A stretch of DNA of 60,000 bases from Adiantum capillus-veneris. Taxonomy: Eukaryota > Streptophyta > Polypodiopsida > Polypodiales > Pteridaceae. Within the stretch, counting starts at the first letter, position 1. Each line of letters opens with the position of its first letter. The translations under genes were made by a program, and so were the position numbers. Below the pieces are notes generated by a model that was not told where the DNA came from, did not search any database, and saw nothing but the letters and a program-made list of their open reading frames with translations. Below, piece by piece: positions 34,498 through 46,119 of this stretch. The stretch spans positions 77,922,291-77,982,290 of the forward strand of contig CM043948.1 of NCBI GenBank assembly GCA_014529385.2, read 5' to 3'.

Positions 34498-35032
34498 TTT
34501 CTGTAAAAAGAATGACATATATTTAGACAAGATGGATATTATTACATCCATATGGACCTAGGGCCATAGAGTCACCTCTATGTTAAACCATGTGGTCCTA
34601 GGTACAAAGGGTGCCAACAAAATGGTTCTACAAGTGTACCTAGGCCACTCTATGGTAGTGTGATCACATGTTCCCTTAAGACATTAGAGGACCCTCAAAG
34701 AAGTATCCCTTGAATGGCCTAAATACCCCTTTAGAGCCTCTACACCAACACCATATGGAAATATGTGGCCTGAAGGCCATAGGGTCCCCTGCATGCTAGT
34801 AAGAACCTCTCTATGCTTTACATTTGCATCCTATGGCCCGAAGGCCACAAGGTGGCCACAATGTTTTAAAGAAACACTTCATGACGGTTTTCTGGTAACC
34901 TATGACCCTAGGGCCATATGGTGCTCTCCATGCAAGTAAAAACCACTATTTGCTCTATATTGAGGAGACCTTGTGGGATGAAGTCCATAGGGTCCCCTCT
35001 ATGCTAGTAAGAACTTTTGTTTACTCTATAAT

Positions 35033-35275
35033 GGCACCCTGTGGCCTGAAGGTCATAGGGTTCCCTCTATGCTACTAAGAATCTCTTTGTGCTCTATGCT
35101 CTATGATCTATATTGACTTCCTATGGCCCCAAGACCACAAGGTTCCCTCATCGTTTCCAAAAACACCTCATTGTTTTGCTATGGCCCTAGGGCCAAAGCT
35201 CTCTATGCCAATATAAAGCACCATGCTCTATATTAGCTCCCTAAGGCCTGAAGGCCATAGGGTTGGCCTCAAGGG
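35033..35275 (+). repeat. Left arm of an inverted copy pair (partner 42,205-42,455)
   Basis: The sequence from GCACCCTGTGGCCTGAAGG to AGGGTTGGCCTCAAG is present in reverse complement at 42,205-42,455, with the same order of sub-units including the CCCTCATTGTTT-type segments. This goes beyond the generic unit similarity of the arrays. Confidence 0.65.
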
Positions 35276-38200
35276 CCCCAAGGGTGCTCTGTATGCCAAT
35301 GAAAAATACTATTCGCTCTATATTGAGAAGACCTTGTGGGTTGAAGGCCATAGGAACCCTTCTATGATGGATTTTTGACAACCAATCCCCCTAGGTCAGG
35401 ATGTTCTTTATGCTAGTAAAAACACTATTTGCTCTATATTGGCACCATGTCACTTGAAATCCATATGGTCCCCTATATTCTAGTAAGAGTCTCTCCATGC
35501 TCTATATTGGCACCCTTTGGCCTGAAGGCCATAGGGTCCGATCTTTGCTAGTAAGAACCGATCTATGCTCTATATTGGCACCTTTAGGCCATAGGGTCCC
35601 CTGTATGCTAGTAAGAACCTCTCTATGCTCTACACATCTGATGACCCCAAGGTCACAAGTTGCCCTCTATGTTTTGAAGAAACCCTTCAGGAGGGTTTTT
35701 TGGCAACCTATGGACCCAGGGCCATAGGGTGCTCTCTATGCCATTGAACAACCCTCATTGTTTTGGTACCCTATGGCCCCAAGTATAAAGCACTATTTGG
35801 TCTCTCTATGCTAGTAAGAACTGATCTTTGTTCTATATTGGCACCCTTTGGCTTGAAGACCAGAGGGTCCTCTCTGTGCTAGTAAGAACCGATCTATTCT
35901 CTATATTCAGGCCATAGGGTCCCCTGTATGTTAGTAAGAACCTCTCTATGCTCTACACATACTATGACCCCAAGGGCACAAGGTGCCCTCTATGTTTTGA
36001 AGAAACCCTTCATGATGGTTTTTGGGCAACCTATGGTCCCAGGGCCATAGGTTGCTCTCTATGCTAGTAAAAACACTATTTGCTCTATATCCTGGAGACT
36101 TTGTGGACCGAAGGCCATAGGTTCCCCTCTATGCTAGTGAGAACGTCTGTTTTCTCTACGTTGACACCCTGTGGCCTGAAGGCCATAGGGTTCCTTGTAT
36201 GCTAGTAAGAAGCTCTCTATGCTCTATGCTCTATATTGACATCCAATAGCCCCATGTATAAAGCACTATTTGATCTCTCTATGTTAGTAAGAACCAATCT
36301 ATGCTCTATATTGGCACCCTATGGCCTGAAGGCCACAGGGTCCCCCCTATTCTAGTAAGTAACTCTCTATGTTATACACATCCTATATGTTTTGAAGAAA
36401 CCCTTCATGAGGGTTTTTTGGCAACCCATGGACCCAGGACCATAGGATTCTCTCTATGCCATTGAAGAGACCTTGTGGGTTGAAGACCATAGGGTCCCCT
36501 CTATGCTAGTAAGAACCTCTATTTTCTCTATGTTGACACCCTATGGCCTGAAGGCCATAGGGTTCCCTCTATGATAGTAAGAAGCTCTCTATGCTCTATG
36601 CTCTATATTGACATCCTATGGCCCCAAGGCCACAAGGTGCCCTCATAGTTTTGTAAAAACCCTCATTGTTTTGGCACATTATGCCCCCAAGTATAAAGCA
36701 CTATTTGGTCTCTCTATGCTAGCAAGAACCAATCTATGCTCTATATTGGGACCCTATGGCGTTCAGGCCATAGGGTTCTATGCATTCTAGTAAGAACCTC
36801 TCTATGCTCTACACATCTTATGACCCTAAGGGCACAAGGTGCCTTGTATGTTTTAAAGAGACCCTTCATGAGGGTTTTTTTGGCAACCTATGGTCCCAGG
36901 GCCATAGGGTGCTCTATATGCCAGTAAAAAACACTATTGCTCTATATTGATGAGACCTTGTGGGCTGAAGGCCATAGGGTCCCCTCTATGCTAGAACCTC
37001 TATTTTCTCTATATTGAGACCCTGTGGCTTGAAGGCCAAGGGTTCCCTCAATGGTAGTAAGAATCTCTCTATGCTCTATGCTCTATGCTCTATGCTCTAA
37101 ATTGACATCCTATGGCCCCAAGGCCACAAGGTGCCCTCATTGTTTTGAGAAAACCATCATTGTTTTGACACCTTAAGGCCCCATGTATAAATCACTATTT
37201 GGTCTCTCTATGCTAGTAAGAACCGATCTATGCTCCATATTGGGAGCCTGTGGCCTTCAAGCCATAGAGTCCCCTGTATTCTTGTAAGAACCTCTCTATG
37301 CTCTACACATCTTAAAGAAACCATTCATGACAGTTTTTTGGCAACCTATGGACCCAGGTCTATAGGGTGCTCTCTATGCCAGTAAAAAACACTATTTTTT
37401 CTATATTGAGGAGACCCTGTGGGATGAAGGCCATAGGGTCCCCTCTATGCTAGTAAGAATCTCTGTTATCTCTATATTGACACCCTATGGCCTGAAGGCC
37501 ATAGGATTCCCTCTATGGTAGTAAGAAGATCTTTATGCTCTTTGCTCTATGCTCTACATAGAGATCCTATGGCCCGAAGGCCACAAGGTGCCCTCATTGT
37601 TTCAGATGGAAAGTAGGGCACCTTGTGACCCTAGGGAACATAGGGAATCCTATGGCCCTTGAGATTGTAGATTGTCACCCTATGGCCCTTGGACCACAAG
37701 GTCTTTAGATGGGAAAGAGGGAATCCAAGGGCCCGAGGGTGGCCTACGTACATAGGGTACACCCTGGTGCATATTAACGGGCACCATGGAAGCCCCATGC
37801 ACCTAGGGCTCTAGGGCCATAGGATCTCCGAAACGAACATAGGGAATCATATGGCCCTTGCGATTGTACATTGACACCCTATGGCGCTTGGGCCATAGGG
37901 TCTTCAGATGGAACGTAGGGCACCTTGTGACCCTAGGGAACATAGGGAATCCTATGTCCCTTCAGATTGTAGGTTGTCACCCTATGGCCCTTGGGCCACA
38001 AGGTCTCTAGATGGGACGTAGGGCACCTTGTGATCCTATGGATATAGGGCCATAGGATCTCCAAAAACAACATATGGAACCCTATGGCCCTTGAGATTGT
38101 ACAAATACACCCTATGGCCCTTGGGCCGCAAAGTGTCAAGATGGAACATAGGGCACCTTTTGATCCTATGGCCATAGGTTCCTTATGTTCCTTTTGGAGA

Positions 38201-38348
38201 TTTTATGGCGCTAGGGCCATAGGATCTTCATAAGTAGCATAGAGGGAACCATATGGCCCTTGAGATTGTACATTGCCATCCTATGGCCCTTGGGTCACAC
38301 TGTATCTTGATGGGACATAGGGCACCCTGTGATCCTATGTCCGTAGGG

Positions 38349-38412
38349 CCCTATGTTCCTTTTGGAGATCCTATGGCCCGAGGACCATAGGATCTCCAAA
38401 AGGAACATAGGG
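38349..38412. repeat. Perfect 28-base inverted repeat with 8-base loop
   Basis: The arm at 38,349-38,376 (starting CCCTATGTTCC and ending GATCCTATGG) is the exact reverse complement of 38,385-38,412; the loop is CCCGAGGA. A near-identical hairpin follows at about 38,430-38,500 with an arm mismatch and loop CTCGAGGA. Confidence 0.9.
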
Positions 38413-38985
38413 AAACCTGTGATCCTATGTCCGTAGGGCCATATGTTCATTTTGGAGATCCTATGGCTCGAGGACCATAGGATCTCCAAAAGGAACATAG
38501 GGAACCCTATGGCCCTCGAGATTGTACATTTCCACACTATGGCCCTTGGGCCACAAGATCTCCAATAGGTCACCCTTTGATCCTATGGCCCTAGGTTCTT
38601 TATGTTGCTTTTAGAGATTCTATGACCCTAGTGCCACCCTATCTCCAAAACGAACATAGGGAACCCTATGGCCCTTGAGATTGTACATTGCCACCCTAAG
38701 GCCCTTGGGCCACAAGGTCTCTAGATCGGATATAGAGCACCATGTGATCCTATGGCCATAGTGCCATATATATGTTTTGGAGATCCTATGGCCCTATGGC
38801 CATAGGATCTTTAATAGGACCATAGGGAACCCTATGACCCTTGAGATTGTACATTGGCACCCTATGGCCAGATGGGACATTGGTCACCCTATAGTACGAT
38901 GTGAGACCACCCTATGGCCTTATGGTCATAGGGTGCCTTAGGGCCATATGTTACTCTTTAGTATGAGGTGAAACCCTATGTAGCC

Positions 38986-39280
38986 ACACCGTGTCTGCCC
39001 TTCTAAAGATTCAATGTCTAGTTTTATTTTAGTGACTACAAATGAATTTAAATAAACTATATTACACCATATCTTACGAGCACATATAGTGTACACTTTT
39101 TTTTTCCACCTTCTTGCCTATTTTTTTTTCCCATCCTCCTGCAAATGAACCCTAATCCATCCTCATACAACAGTGTGCTCTACTCGTCCTCTTACAACGT
39201 GTGCCCAACTCCCCACAACCCAATTACAGGTATCCATAGTTTCAGCATTTTCTATAGTTGTTGTCTTTTGCATTTGCAGG
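38986..39280. other. AT-rich transition out of the minisatellite
   Basis: Non-repetitive AT-rich DNA with T-runs near 39,100-39,130. No gene recognised. Confidence 0.4.
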
Positions 39281-39289
39281 TTTATAATT

Positions 39290-39580
39290 TTTTGTTGTAA
39301 TTAGAGATGTTTGCAGTTGGAGTTTTACAATTTTACAGCATTAGGTCACTTATGAGGAGTTTTCTGTTTTACAGATTTAGATCCCTAATAAGAGTTTTTG
39401 GTTTTACAAATTTAGGTCCCTAATTAGTGTCTTCTGTTTTATATTTTTAGGTCTCTAATTAGAGTATTCTGTATTACAGTTTTAGATCTCTAATTAGAGA
39501 TTTTTCTGTTTTATAGTTCTACAGTCTACAATTTTACAGTTTTAGAGATGTAATTAATGATTTTTGTTTATTGTTCTAGA
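39290..39580. repeat. Tandem repeat of about 55-60 bases
   Basis: Five to six imperfect units of the form TTTTACAGTTTTAGGTCTCT followed by AATTAGAG and a TTTCTG run. It is unrelated to the flanking CTATGGCC minisatellite. Confidence 0.65.
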
Positions 39581-39609
39581 GAGAGGTGGTTCACAACTTA
39601 GCTAAAACA

Positions 39610-40020
39610 TAATTAGATTAAGAACATTTAAAACCAAATTAAGAAAAAAGATTAGGGTTTCTACAGGTTTCCTCTGAGTAAATCTGTGTTTGATGAAAAC
39701 CGGTTGTAGCAGTAGCAAGCAGTAACTTAGGTTTGTTGAGGCCGCGACGATGATGGTAACAGATCTGTGTTTGGGAGGTCGCGACAGCAGTGCTTCTATT
39801 GAAGGTTGTGGCGATGGCTTCGCATAGATCTATGTGCGCGTCGCAACGATGGTGTAGAACTGTATGCGTAGGGAGAGAGGGAGAGAGAGACAGAGAAAGA
39901 CAAGCTCTGTGTGTGCAGGTTTTTGTGTAGGTTTCGAGCAAGAAACGAGAGAGAGAAAGAGAGCGATAGCGTGGAAAAAATTGTGGTAGAGAGAGAAAGA
40001 GAGAGATAAGGTTAGTTAGG
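39610..40020 (-). promoter_or_regulatory. Possible 5' UTR / first exon with CT-rich tracts and a telo-box
   Basis: Read on the minus strand, long CTCTCTTTCTCTCT tracts (about 39,870-40,010) are followed by GC-richer sequence and then AAACCCTAATC near 39,650. CT-rich leaders with an AAACCCTAA element are typical of plant 5' UTRs. It could be the first non-coding exon of the minus-strand gene at 34,497, which opens after an acceptor-like site, with the minisatellite as intron. No matching donor is pinned down. Confidence 0.3.
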
Positions 40021-40440
40021 TTAGGTTAGAAATTCAAAATTTGAATTTTGAATGTAGGGGTTGTTCTCACGGGTTTGCAGTCAAGATTACTAGAGTTTCT
40101 AAGCTTTGTTCGAAAATGAGACATACCTCGTCGGCTCCGAACTTGAAAGAGCTTTAAAATAATTATAAAAAAAGAGTATGGAAAAAAAAAGTTGGTGGAA
40201 GTCTTTGTCAATGTCCATATCTTTGTAGTACGAGTGGAACGACACCCATGAAGCAAAATTTGACTTTAGAATCATAATCTGCATAGTAAAAAAATTATCC
40301 CGAAAATTATATGATATTTTTTTGTTCGATATCAATAAGTGTATTTGAAAACCCATTATGACAAAGTTTGTCGTAGCGTAATTTTTTTTTAAAATTATTT
40401 TTCAATTACTTTTTAATTATTTTTTTAATTCATGCCACTT
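40021..40440. other. AT-rich spacer, candidate promoter zone
   Basis: AT-rich, non-repetitive, no gene. It would be the upstream promoter region if the CT-rich leader is real, and could serve both divergent genes. No TATA box stands out with confidence. Confidence 0.25.
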
Positions 40441-42204
40441 GCTGATATCCCTTGAATGGCCGAAATTGTTATGAAGACACCTCAGCCACCCCTGGGCTCA
40501 CACCATAGGACAACAATGTTGGAGGTCAAGGATCAAAGCGTGCACTCAGTTCCATTTGAAAATCCTATGTCCTAGGGTTTTCTTCTTCTATCTTGTGAGA
40601 TCCTTGTGGCCCTACGGTGGCAATGTGAGCTTGTGGACCTAGGGCGATAGGGTGGCAATGTATAAGCTCAAGAGCCATAAGTTTCCCTATATTCCATTTG
40701 TAAATCCTATGGCCCTAGGGTTTAGGGGAGACAATAGATAAGCTCCAATACATAGCCCTATGTTCCAGTTGGAGATCCTATGGCCCTAGGTCCACGACAA
40801 TGTATAAGCTCAAGAGCCATACGTTGCCCTACTTTGTAGTTGGAGATCCTATGGCCCTAGGGTCATGGGGTGGCAATATGTAAGCTCAAGGGCCATAGGG
40901 TGCCACATGTCCCATATGGAGATTCTACTGCCCTAGGGCCATGGGATGGCAATGTATAAGCTCAATGGCCATACATTGCCTATGTTCCATTCGGAAATCC
41001 TATGGCCCTAGGGTAATTGGGTGGCAATGTATAAGCTCAAGGGCCATACATTACCTATGTTCCATTTGGAAATCCTATGGCCCTAGGGTCATGGGGTGCC
41101 ACATGTCCCATATAGAGATCCTATGGCCCTAGGGCCATGGGGCTGCATTGATATCTTGGCCACCCTTAAACCCACACCCTTGAGCTTAGGGACCTTATGT
41201 TCTCTTATTGTATGTTGTGAGATCTTGTGGCCCTAGGGCCATAGGGTGGCAATGTATAATCTCAAGGGCCATACATTGCCTATGTTCCATTTGAAAATCC
41301 TATGGCCCTAGGGTCATGGGGTGCCACATGTCCCACATAGAGATCCTATGGCCCTAGGGCCATGGGGCTGCATTGATATCTTGGTCACCCTTGAACCCAC
41401 ACCCTTGAGCTTAGGGTCCTTAGGTTCTCTTATTGTATGTTGTGAGATCTTGTGGCCCTAGGGCCATAGGGTGGCAATGTATAAGCTCAAGGGCCATACA
41501 TTGCCTATGTTCCATTTGGAAATCCTATGGCCCTAGGGTCATGGGGTGGCAATGTATAAGCTCAAGGGCCATAGGGTGCCACATGTTCCATATAGAGATC
41601 CTATGGCCCTAGGGCCATGGGGTTGCATTGATATCTTGGCCACCTTTGACATCGTGGCCATAGGTTTTCTTTTTGTATGTTTTGAAGTCTTGTGGCCCTA
41701 GGGCGATAGGGTGTCAATGCTCACACCCTTGGGCTTAGGGCCATAGGTTGTCTTTTTGTATGTTTTGAAGTCTTGTGGCCCTAGAGCCATAGGGTGTCAA
41801 TGCTCACACCCTTGGGCTTAGGGCCATAGGTTGTCTTTTTGTATGTTTTTAAGTCTTGTGGCCCTAGGGCCATAGGGTGTCAATGTATAAGCTCAAGGGC
41901 CATACATTGCCCTATGTTCCATTTGGAAATCCTATAGCCCTAGGGTCATGGGGTTGCAATGTATAAGCTCAAGGGCCATACATTGTCGTATGTTTCATAT
42001 GCCGATCCTATGGCCCTAGGGTCATGGGGTTGCAATGTATAAGCTCAAGGGCCATACATTGTCGTATGTTTCATTTGGAGATCTTATGGCCCTAGGGTCA
42101 TGGGGTGCCATAGGATGTATATATACTTGACATGAAACTCCCTATGGCCCTAAGGCCATAGGATGTATATATACTTGACATGAAACTCCGTGAGGTGATC
42201 TTGA
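40441..42204. repeat. Palindromic minisatellite block E
   Basis: Units of about 95-110 bases containing CCTATGGCCCTAGGGTCATG, then GGGTGGCAATGTATAAGCTC, then AAGGGCCATACATTGCC. There are also higher-order repeats near 41,100-41,400 and 41,680-41,880. A separate direct repeat (GCCATAGGATGTATATATAC followed by TTGACATGAAACTCC) occurs at about 42,107 and 42,155. Confidence 0.85.
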
Positions 42205-42455
42205 GGACAACCCTATGGCCTTCAGGCCTTAGGGAGCTAATATAGAGAAAATATGCTTTATATCGGCATAGAGATCTATTGCCCTGGGGCCATAGCAAAA
42301 CAATGAGGGTTTTTTGGAAACAATGAGGGCGCCTTGTGGTCTCGGGGCCATAGGAAGTCAATATAGATCACAGATCATATACGATAGAGCATACAACACA
42401 AAGAGATTCTTAGTAGCATAGAGGGAACCCTATGACCTTCAGGCCACAGGGTGCT
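42205..42455 (-). repeat. Right arm of the inverted copy pair (partner 35,033-35,275)
   Basis: Block-D-type sequence in reverse orientation at the right edge of the repeat core. The reverse complement reads GCACCCTGTGGCCTGAAGGT, and continues CATAGGGTTCCCTCTATGC, as at 35,033. It lies about 100 bases upstream of the transposase start. Confidence 0.65.
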
Positions 42456-42561
42456 GCTCATGAAACACCCACATACATACTTGTTATGCTTTATGCTACG
42501 TAAATCAATATACTTTGCAAGCGTTTTATTTAACAATTATTCTTGAAATCTTCTAGCAGGT

Positions 42562-45500
42562 ATGGCTAATTTCAATCATGGTGATAGAGTGTGCATGTTT
42601 GTAGCGACACAAAAGGTTGCCATTGGGACTGTATTTGAAATAAATCGAAGTGCATATTATTCTAGAATGCTTATTGGGGAAGGCAATGTATCGGTGTCAG
42701 TTGATTTGTGTTTTGAAAAGAAAGCACTCATCCCTTTTCCAACAATGGATGCATTGACAGTGGGGGATGCTTTTCATAGTATTGTGAAATGGAGTAGTGG
42801 GTTGTTGCAGCATATAAATGAGATGCAGTACAAAGGGGCTTCTATGCATGAGGCTGACAAAGCAGAAGGAGCATTGGATGCACAATGTAATGGAATGTGC
42901 TACAGAGAGGTTTGGAAGGATAAGAGGGTTAAACTTTGGGATGAAAGCAAAACACATGTAGTAGCCGAAGGGGTTGTCATGTACGTGTGTCCGTTTGACT
43001 CTGTAAACTTTGGTGAGCTAGGTGAAGATAACATTGGTATTGGTATCGATACATCCTATGCAGATGAGGCTACTATTTTTGCAGAAGCTAGTGTATGGAG
43101 CGTTCATCTAGTTTGATGGCCTATTAAGAGAGTGAAAACTATGGATGGAAAATAATTGTTATGCTATGAGGATCTACATGCTATGCATGCGTTACAAGAC
43201 ATATGCATTGAATCAGCTTATTTGGTAGAGCATATTTCAAAAAAGCGGAAATATTGCTTTGTAAATAGGAAGCCAAAAATGTAAGTGAAAGCTTCTAAGA
43301 GATCCAATCAAGCATCTGTAGCATCTGTCCAGCTTGTTTCAACCATAGATTGTTGTTCCAAAAGGTGTTGTCAATATGACAATCGAGATAAGATCATGGC
43401 TATGTGTAATGAATTTTGGGGACAGAGTTTGCAAAATAGAACAAACTATGTGTATGATACAATGTTGACTGCATGGCGTGAGAACAAAACAACTACAAAT
43501 ACATGCTATGTGTTTTCTTTTAATGGCAGTGAGGTTTCCAGTAGAGCTTGGTACGAAATTCATGGCATTCCAAAAACTTCATTTTATCGTTACCGTGAAC
43601 ATTTTGAGAATGGGGTTAGACGCTCAGTGCATGTTAATGATGGTGTCATGAGAAAAGGAAGAGACCATACAGAAATGGGAAGGGCATTGATGCGCTCTTT
43701 TGTTGATGAAAACTCGGAGAGAATGCCACATAAGAGTAGAACCATGGAAGATGGTACTAGGGAAACTTTGCTTGCAATACCAAACACGTACAAGCAAGTA
43801 GACATTTTACATGATGTCAATAAAACACTTGACAGTATGAGTCTCAAGCCAATGTCTAGTACGACATTCAATAGGATTTGGAATACAGAGTTTGATAATG
43901 TGACATTGTCAAAAACAAGTGAGTTCTCCAAATGTGTTGTGTGTAGTCGGATAAAGTCTCAACTAGAGTCAACAAAGGATGACGAGATGATTGCACGTTT
44001 GAAGGATGAACGTCAAATTCAGATGTTGCAACAACAAATTTGTAGGAATGTGTACTACACCTGGTGTAAGTTCTCCCAGTTTCCAAAGGATAAGTATTTA
44101 TGCATTATACATGATAAAATGGATTAAAAAAAGATAGCAATACCTAGGTTGCGTGTGAACTCAAAAGATTATGCGAATGCATATCAATTGCAAGTATCAT
44201 TAACAGGTATGATAACACATGGACATGGTCATGGAATGTATGGTCACTTCTCACTTAATGGTCTATGGCCTTCAGATCCCAATGCTACAATTGGTTCCCT
44301 TGCATTATGCTTACAGAATCTGGAAAGAACAAAAAACCATGGACAAGGAGATTTATGCCATGACCGTATGCCACGCAGCAATGTAACGTTATTCAATGCA
44401 TTGAACTCAAGGAGAGCTCTAGACCTCCAAAACAAAATGAAGCAAGAGCGTGAGAGGAATGCATCACCAATGACACCACCATTGGCCATCCAGGGATGTA
44501 ATGAAGAGATTGTACGCATACAATCAACTTCCTCTCAATGTGTTGTGGATACCATATCCACTCCTGTATTTCAAAAATTGCCTGAGAATCTTTTGCTACA
44601 GCTAGATAATTGTGCAGGAGAGAATAAAAATCGATATTTGTTTGCATACTTATCCTTGTTAGTAGCAAAAGGAGTTTTCAAAACCGTGCATTTGGGATTC
44701 TTAATGGTGGGTCATACACATGAGGACATAGATGCAATGTTTAATAGCTTCTCAGAAAGATTGCAAACAGGAATGACATTCACTTTTCCACATCTGATGG
44801 AACATTTTCAAAAATGTGAAGGCTCAGCTCCAGCACCATTTTTGATGACACAAGCTCCCGACTTTAAATCCTTTGTGCAAGGGTACATGTGTGACGGACA
44901 AGATTCTCTAGTCGGACACTCTAAGCCACTTCAATTTCGTTTCTATATGCAAGGTGAAGTCCGAGTAATGCAGTACAAAATTCCTCCCAAATCACCTGAT
45001 TGGATGCCAAAGGACTCGGGAATTGAGTTGTGGAAAAAAGATGACCAGGGAAAACCAAAATTACCAACAGGCTGTCCAGATGTGGTACCTATAGCAGACT
45101 ATGTGAGAGATAGTCCGCTTGTTATTCAAGGGATTAAGTCATATCTTGAATTCTGGAAAAGATGTTCTCTATTAAAGGGAAAGGACCAGGACTCCACAAA
45201 ATACATGCAGCCTGTTATCACTTATTGGCAAAACATAATCAATGAGCTTGAGCAACCAACCAATAAACACATTGGTGAATATACAACATTTTGGCCAAAG
45301 ACTGTAGGGAGTCATAGAATGCAAGAGATAGAGTAAGATAGAGATGAGTTTCAAGGACATGAAGAATTGAATGATCACTATGTTGGTCCTCAAAGTGCAA
45401 GGCCACAAGAGGCCTTTAGGCCTCAAATTGATGTAAGAAAAGGGGATATTGTTCTTGTGAGACCCACAGATCCTGAATATCCGATATGGCTAGGAGTGGG

Positions 45501-45786
45501 AGAGTCAAACGTTGATGTAGACAAATCATCTCCTAACTTCAAGAAAGTTATGATTCAGTATTGGGCACCAAAACATCGAAAACAAAATCCCACAATCCAA
45601 GAAGAGTATGAGGATTGTTGGAAAAAGAGTTGGTGCTACAATCTTGCTGACCCAAAGCACTGGGAGTGTGTTGATACAATTGTATGGTCATGGACTCCAC
45701 GGGGTGGAAGAATTGCGGAAACAATCAAGATCCCATCAAATGTCATGGAGAAGGAACATGCTAGCTTAATAGGAGAAATTGAATAG
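42562..45786 (+). pseudogene. DUF7869-type transposase frame with five in-frame stops
   Basis: One frame runs for 1,074 codons without a single frameshift but with stops at 43,114 (TGA), 43,153, 43,282, 44,125 and 45,334 (all TAA). The ATG follows an acceptor-like TTCTAGCAG. Residues 1-185 hold two similar modules (GDRVCMFVATQKVAIGTV and KRVKLWDESKTHVVAEGVV) resembling DUF8039. The catalytic-looking region has KYLCIIHDKMD, LLLQLDNCAGENKNRYLFAY and VGHTHEDIDAMFNSFSERL, the signature of DUF7869 proteins; I infer an RNase H-like DDE/D fold from its acidic residues. The C-terminal part (KGDIVLVRPTDPEYPIWLGV) may be a small SH3-like barrel. TAG at 45,784-45,786 ends it. The family is plentiful in seed-free plants and is probably transposon-derived. 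Confidence 0.8.
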
Positions 45787-45839
45787 CATTTCATATCTTG
45801 CTCATTGTTTTATTTCCGCAGCTTATGTATGATTTTATG

Positions 45840-46012
45840 AAGTATTTTTAAACACCCACATAAAAATAAAAATTATAAAAGGTGTTTCTCAACACCATCA
45901 TTTTCTTGAGAATCTATCTCTTTTATGAAGTGTTTTGAAACACCCACATAAAAATAAAAATTTTAAAAGGTGTTTCTCAACACCACCATTTTCTTGAGAA
46001 TCTATCTCTTTG
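45840..46012 (+). repeat. Two tandem units with a GGTGTT/AACACC hairpin
   Basis: Two units of about 82 bases, each reading AAACACCCACATAAAAATAA, AAATT, AAAAGGTGTTTCTCAACACC, then CATTTTCTTGAGAATCTATC. GGTGTTTCTCAACACC is a six-base stem with a four-base loop, and AAACACC pairs with GGTGTTT across the AT-rich part. The motif GAAACACCCACATA also occurs upstream of the transposase at 42,460-42,473 in the same orientation. Confidence 0.75.
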
Positions 46013-46119
46013 TCACATTCCCAACTTAAATGAAAATTTTCCAAATTTAATTGGAAATAGGAATCCATAGGCATTGAAATTAGTCCCAAAGTTGTGGGAT
46101 TTTCCCATTTCATCTAAAA

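Larger units (their letters stand above)
34545..38985. repeat. Palindromic minisatellite block D, 4.4 kb
   Basis: The largest block. From 34,545 to about 37,600 units read CCCTATGGCCTGAAGGCCAT, AGGGTCCCCTCTATGCTAGT, AAGAACCTCTCTATGCTC and recur every 60-90 bases, partly arranged in higher-order groups of about 500-600 bases (for example around 35,500, 36,300 and 36,700). From about 37,600 to 38,985 the sub-family changes to units with CCCTATGGCCCTTGAGATTG and GATCTCCAAAAGGAACATAG, which form long hairpins. No coding frame of note. It lies directly upstream of the minus-strand gene at 34,497. Confidence 0.9.

Noticed and set aside
36608-38573. Short ORFs across the minisatellite (for example 92 codons at 38,295-38,573)
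   Set aside because: They repeat the same peptide-like phrases because the DNA is tandemly repeated. No start context or homology supports them.
43114-45336. Stop codons in the transposase frame removed by U-to-C RNA editing, as in fern organelles
   Set aside because: That editing is known in organelles; this is nuclear transposon-rich DNA, and mutation explains the stops without it.
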